Source of the DNA: Salvator merianae
Taxonomy: Eukaryota > Chordata > Lepidosauria > Squamata > Teiidae
Direction: 5' to 3'
DNA length: 64,000 bases
NCBI GenBank assembly: GCA_003586115.2
Contig: QVOM02000115.1
Coordinates: 10,516,621-10,580,620 of the forward strand
Shown: positions 59,887-64,000 of the stretch, piece after piece
How positions within the stretch are numbered: the stretch's first letter is position 1
Layout: each line of letters starts with the position of its first letter
Made by a program: the position numbers and the translations under genes
Notes under the pieces: generated by a model
Told to the model about the DNA's origin: nothing
What the model saw: the letters and a program-made list of their open reading frames with translations, nothing else
Databases searched by the model: none

Positions 59887-61371
59887 ATATTCTACTCACT
59901 TTTCTTCACATGGAACAATATTAGATTTCTGATCCTCAACAAGAATTTCTACTGCTCTGGCACCTGACACTCCTTTCCGATATGTGCCTGCACAGTGAAT
60001 CTGTCCAGAGACACAAGGAATGTCAGTATAAATTGAAACTTTATAGCAAGGATATATTATTCCCTCTGGGCTCTTAAAGGGATATAATTTCAGTCTAAAT
60101 TTCTGTAATGGTGTAACCTCAATGAACAAAGCTAGACTCATATTGAGTCTAATGAGAAATGACAAGCCTTGTAAAATCACCTGAACCTTCCTTTAAAACA
60201 GTGATCTGTACCAACAAATGCACTTCCTTTACATCATTTCAGCAGCATCCACTGAAGCTGATTTTACTTTGATATTTATGGTTTAGCTGTCAGTATATCA
60301 ATGCATGTCTGCATATCTGAGTTAGGAAGACTGGTAAAAAGGAAGCTCATCTGTGAATTATTTCCACAGAGGTTTATTTAACATATGATGTACACATTTT
60401 ATCTAGGTTGCTGTCATCAAAGTCAGCTGTGCAGCAGTTTGAAGCAGCAATTGTTCCCTTCACCTGAATGCACAAAGCAGAAACCAGTTATGGTTCTGAT
60501 CCTGAAATAATAATAACAACAACAACAATAACAACATTTCAAAGTTGGTTATGATTCTGATCCAGAAATAACAGCAGCAGCAGCAGCTACTAAAGGGCTT
60601 TGAAGCTGGATGCTGTGATTCAGAATTGAGGTTCATCAAAATGCACAGAGACTGGGCAATTGGATGAAAAGGTGGCAGAAGTAGGGAATTCCATATGGAA
60701 GACTGGCAGTCCACAATCTTTGTAGACTGGAAGGTCAAGCTCTACAAGAAAATCAATTTAGCATGTGGAAAGTCTTTCAAGGTATACTAGTTTCCTCACC
60801 TTGTTACTATGATTTGCTATCCCTGCACAGTTTCAGAGTGAAAAGAAGAACTTTAAATGAATATGCATGATTAACCTGCAATAAAAGTTATGTTTTGTAG
60901 AGCTACACATTCCAATAGCAGAAGCAAAGGATGTAAGGCATGTCTAATTTCTTTAACACTGTAACTGCCCTGCAGAATAACGATTCATGGAACTTGTGCG
61001 TGTGTGTGTGAAAAAAGGATACAAAGTAATGCATATGTATGTCAATGTCAGCACAGCATGTACACAGGTTTAAGTGTTCCTTCCCCACCAACAATCTTGG
61101 CAATAATGACCAAACCAGTAATGGGCAAAAATGAACATCTCCTGCAGTCATAACTGGGAGCGGGGGACACAACTGTGTATAGGCTGCATTCACACACAGC
61201 AAAACAAAGAAAGAAAAAACACTCACCAAAAACAAAGCAGCTGAAAGGCACCTCAGAGATGGTAGTGTGTGGCCATCCCATCCCTAATCCTCTTTTCTAT
61301 TCTAGAATAGAATTCTAGAATGTTCATAAGGGATAAGGGTAGACAACATGCAAACATGTCTATGAATCGCC
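59887..61371. other. no gene seen; two related triplet repeats
   Basis: Around 60490 and 60549 a block reading GTTATG, TTCTGATCC, GAAATAA is present twice, each followed by triplet repeats (AAC/AAT, then CAG at 60570-60587). Otherwise unassigned. Confidence 0.45.
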
Positions 61372-61825
61372 TCTAAGGCTGTCTCCAGATGGCAAGAGGA
61401 AAATGTGGATCTTGTTTGGCTCCTGCAATTGCATCCCACTATCCCTGCCCAGACTGCAGGGCAAAATTGCAGGGTAAGCATAGGCATGTACATGCCTGGG
61501 CACATGCTCCTGCAATGCTGTGGCATGTACTTCCAAATGTTTCAGTGGCACAAAATACCTGGAAGTACATGATCACTGCCTCTTATGCAAGCACACCAGC
61601 CCTTTTCAGCCTCACTTGGCGTCACACATGCATGGCAGCCATTTTGAAGATGGTGGACCCCAGGAGCAAGCATCCAGACAAAATAAGTCCTATAGTGATA
61701 TCAGGAAAACCTGGGTTGGGAGCTGTTTTCCCACAACAGAGATATTGCAGGATTTCACCCCAATATCATGGAGCTATGATGGGATTGTGCTGGGATAATT
61801 CCAGGTTTTAGGCCCTGTCTAGATG
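61372..61825 (+). mobile_element. non-autonomous DNA element, copy B
   Basis: Partner of 298-720. It begins AAGGCTGTCTCCAGATGGCA and ends TTAGGCCCTGTCTAGATGC. It is better preserved than copy A and slightly longer. A 140-codon frame (61389-61811) spans it, but the matching part of copy A is broken and no domain is visible, so I treat it as chance. Confidence 0.55.
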
Positions 61826-62213
61826 CAATCTAAGTCACCTCTGATATGTGTGTGAGAGAGGTTTTTAATTGTGTGTGAAGGCAGCTTTAGTCTAATTTTT
61901 TTTCCCCTGAGCTTAGACAAGGACCAATATTCTTGTAATGGAACAAACCAGTCTTTACAAAAAACATTCTGAACTAAAAGGAAAGTAACATCACTCGAAT
62001 TATGGTTAGCCAAAGGAGAATACATAATATCTAATGCAAAGTGGTTCTGGCCAATAATATATGGACATCAACTACACACAGGAATTTTATATACATTTCT
62101 TATTGAATATTCCCAGCATGCCCGTTACTGTAGCCACGTTTTTTGTGTTTGGTGACTAAAATTGGATGGGTGTGTATTACATGTTTATATCAGTTATGAC
62201 ATTTTATAATTGC

Positions 62214-62216
<3 letters not shown>

Positions 62217-62248
<32 letters not shown>
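62217..62248. repeat. (AT)n microsatellite
   Basis: About 16 uninterrupted AT units. Confidence 0.95.
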
Positions 62249-62250
<2 letters not shown>

Positions 62251-62635
62251 TTTTAAAATGTCAAACTGTAATATTGATTGACGGATCTTATTGACTGTAA
62301 ATAAACTGTCGTCAAGAAAAGAAATGTTGTAATACATGGATCCTGAATACAGACGTGACTCTTGGTGCCTGCTAAGATATGTTTGAATGGATTCTTAGTC
62401 AGTACTGAAGTAGCCTCTGGAGCTGGAAATGAAGCAGTGCCAGAAGATTTAAGAAAAAGCAGCTTGAGACCAAGTAGAGGTAATTATTTTTCTTCCCAAG
62501 GCTGAAAATTGAAGCTCCCAGCAGTGAGGGAAGATTCAGTTATGGGAGGAGATGTAAAGGCTCAAAGCCATTGGTGTGCCTGGTGGGAAACGAGACAGAC
62601 ATTAAGCTAATAGGAGAAAAATGGTGCCAAACTGT
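62249..62635. other. no gene seen
   Basis: Unassigned sequence. Confidence 0.4.
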
Positions 62636-62836
62636 TTCAGTTTTGGACCTCTTTGAATAGAATGGAGTGATCTGACCAGTTCAAACTCATACTGAACTGA
62701 CATCCTGTTTGATGGGACTAATTCAAATTGAAGTTCAAACTGAATTGCTCAAAGTTCAAATTGAATTGGGTCAAGATTGTTTAACTCAGTTTGAGTTTGA
62801 ACCAAACCACTGTTTTTATGTTTGTATGTACCTCTA
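62636..62836. repeat. fold-back repeat, TAGAGATGTGCA family
   Basis: AGTTCAAACTCATACTGAAC, TTCAAATTGAAGTTCAAAC and CTCAGTTTGAGTTTGAACC occur in opposing orientation. The right end is TTTGTATGTACCTCTA. The left end is eroded. Confidence 0.6.
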
Positions 62837-62939
62837 AAAATGTTGTTCTCCTGTCATGAATTCACTGACATCTTAATTGTTGTGACAATGCTACTTTTCC
62901 TATTCTGTATAGCAGATAACCTTATTGCTCTTGACTTGC

Positions 62940-62968
62940 CTTCATTCATTCATTCATTCATTCATTCA
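62940..62968. repeat. (ATTC)n microsatellite
   Basis: Seven ATTC units. Confidence 0.95.
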
Positions 62969-63589
62969 GGCTGGCCACAGAAATTGCCAAACCAATTAAC
63001 CTAGCCATAAAAAAAGCTAAAAACAAAACAGAAAAGGTGTATCTGATGTTTGGCAGATTTTATACAGCTTTTGGCAATCCAAGGCCATTGTCAAAGTGTT
63101 GCTGGGCCATTTCTTTATGGTATTATTTGCTACACAGAAGCTTAGATAGTCACCTGTTCTGCAGACTTTGTGCTACACTTAAATATATGATAGAGTTTAT
63201 TTTGCATTTAGAAGGAAAGCTGCAGGACACAGAAAGAAGATTCATGACAAGAGTGAGAATGGCTGCCTGCTGAGAATTAATTTACACAAATAAGCTGGAT
63301 GGAAACAGATGGCAGGCAGCAAGAGAATTGACTAATGACACCTGCCTGCCAAATGACCCCATGGGCTTAAAAGCTGGTGTGGTGCCTGAAAAGGAGCCAA
63401 GCGCCACTTAGTATTGACCCTGACCCCTGACCGTCCTTTATATTTTTATTGAACTTTGACAGCATCAATCTATTCTGCATAAATTTAAGAACAAACATAC
63501 ATACTCACACTGGGCCAGGTCCCAATACATTGAACTGATCTGCAGAACTGATCTGCTTTCAAAGAGGTTGCAACTGTCCATTAATGCTT
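62969..63589. other. no gene seen
   Basis: Unassigned sequence; a 78-codon frame at 63037-63273 is not recognised. Confidence 0.4.
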
Positions 63590-64000
63590 TTTTTGAAATC
63601 CAGAGTTGTTTGACTATGCTGATATGAAAATATGGCTGCAGGGTATGGCTCTATGAGATGTAAGTGATGTGTACATCTATATGAAACCTCTGTGGGAACT
63701 CATCCATAGCTTTGGGATAAGATGCCATCAGTATACTGATAATATTGAATTATACATTTCAATCCCAGACTACTAAGATGGGGATGTAGCGGAAGTGCTG
63801 ATCCAGTGTCTGGAGGCTGTGAGAATCTAGATGGTTAAAAACAAACTCAGCCCAGTCTTTGAGTTCTTGATTTGACTGCAGCTTGCTTTCAGATGTGTAT
63901 CTTGATGGTATTGTGCTACTCCTGAAAGATGTACTGTATACTGTTGAATTCCTACACTCATGCCGCAAACTACTGAAAAGCAAGAGGTGTGCGTGTGTGT
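63590..64000 (+). pseudogene. L2-like LINE reverse-transcriptase fragment, cut by window edge
   Basis: The plus strand translates in order to YIYMKPLWELIHSFGIRCHQ, then YTDNIELYISIP (the catalytic YADD box, reading YTDN), then a frame change and GDVAEVLIQCLEAVRI and VKNKLSP. This is the fingers/palm region of an L2-type reverse transcriptase, as in the copy at 34547-35404 but from the part upstream of it. A stop follows VRI, and the second catalytic Asp is lost, so it is inactive. The copy may continue past 64000. Its start near 63590 is approximate. Confidence 0.82.

Noticed and set aside
61389..61811. 140-codon frame with a partner in the 0.3-kb copy
   Set aside because: The similarity is between two DNA-element copies; the partner frame is broken and there is no family match.

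Overview
The window looks like non-coding nuclear DNA from a squamate reptile, possibly a gecko or other lizard. It is AT-rich, has no convincing host exon, and is dominated by microsatellites and decayed transposable elements. The mix supports this placement: a BovB-type RTE LINE (28560-29770), an older antisense RTE relic (12593-14257), an R4/Dong-like reverse transcriptase relic (14460-15070), several L2/CR1-type LINE fragments, a Tc1-like DD34E transposase relic (42030-43168), and dozens of non-autonomous fold-back DNA elements. Species and locus cannot be read from the sequence. Intergenic DNA and a very large intron are equally possible.

Layout. 0-12 kb: mostly unrecognised single-copy-looking sequence, fold-back repeats near 0.3, 1.2, 3.3, 4.6 and 8.2 kb, a near-perfect 114-bp hairpin at 5706-5819, and TTTC/TTCC microsatellites. 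12.6-15 kb: an antisense RTE LINE split by two insertions, followed by the R4/Dong-like relic. 15-34 kb: several palindromic DNA elements, long TTTC, AAAG and TATC arrays, a large fold-back at 26240-26530, an L2 3' end split by a DNA element, and the BovB copy. 34.5-39.5 kb: an antisense L2 copy, an antisense CR1 3' end, a 1.2-kb CpG-containing element and a 0.94-kb palindromic element. 42-48 kb: the Tc1 relic, an antisense L2-like 3' end and a perfect-looking palindromic MITE. 50-57 kb: a cluster of one fold-back family, including a copy inserted into another copy. 58.5-59.9 kb: a CpG-dense composite of DNA-element ends and tandem hairpins. The last 0.4 kb is the reverse transcriptase part of another L2 LINE entering from the right edge.

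No genes work together here. All coding remnants (BovB, RTE, R4-like, L2, Tc1) carry stops or frameshifts and are dead. The most unusual content is structural. One fold-back family, ending in TAGAGATGTGCA-like sequence and built from TTTGAA/TTCAAA blocks, has about 14 copies. A second set of DNA elements, with GGGCCTTTCTGCAC-like or GGGCCTGTTCACAC-like ends, shares an internal CCATGG hairpin module. Its youngest-looking copy, judged by retained CpG, is at 58.5-59.9 kb.
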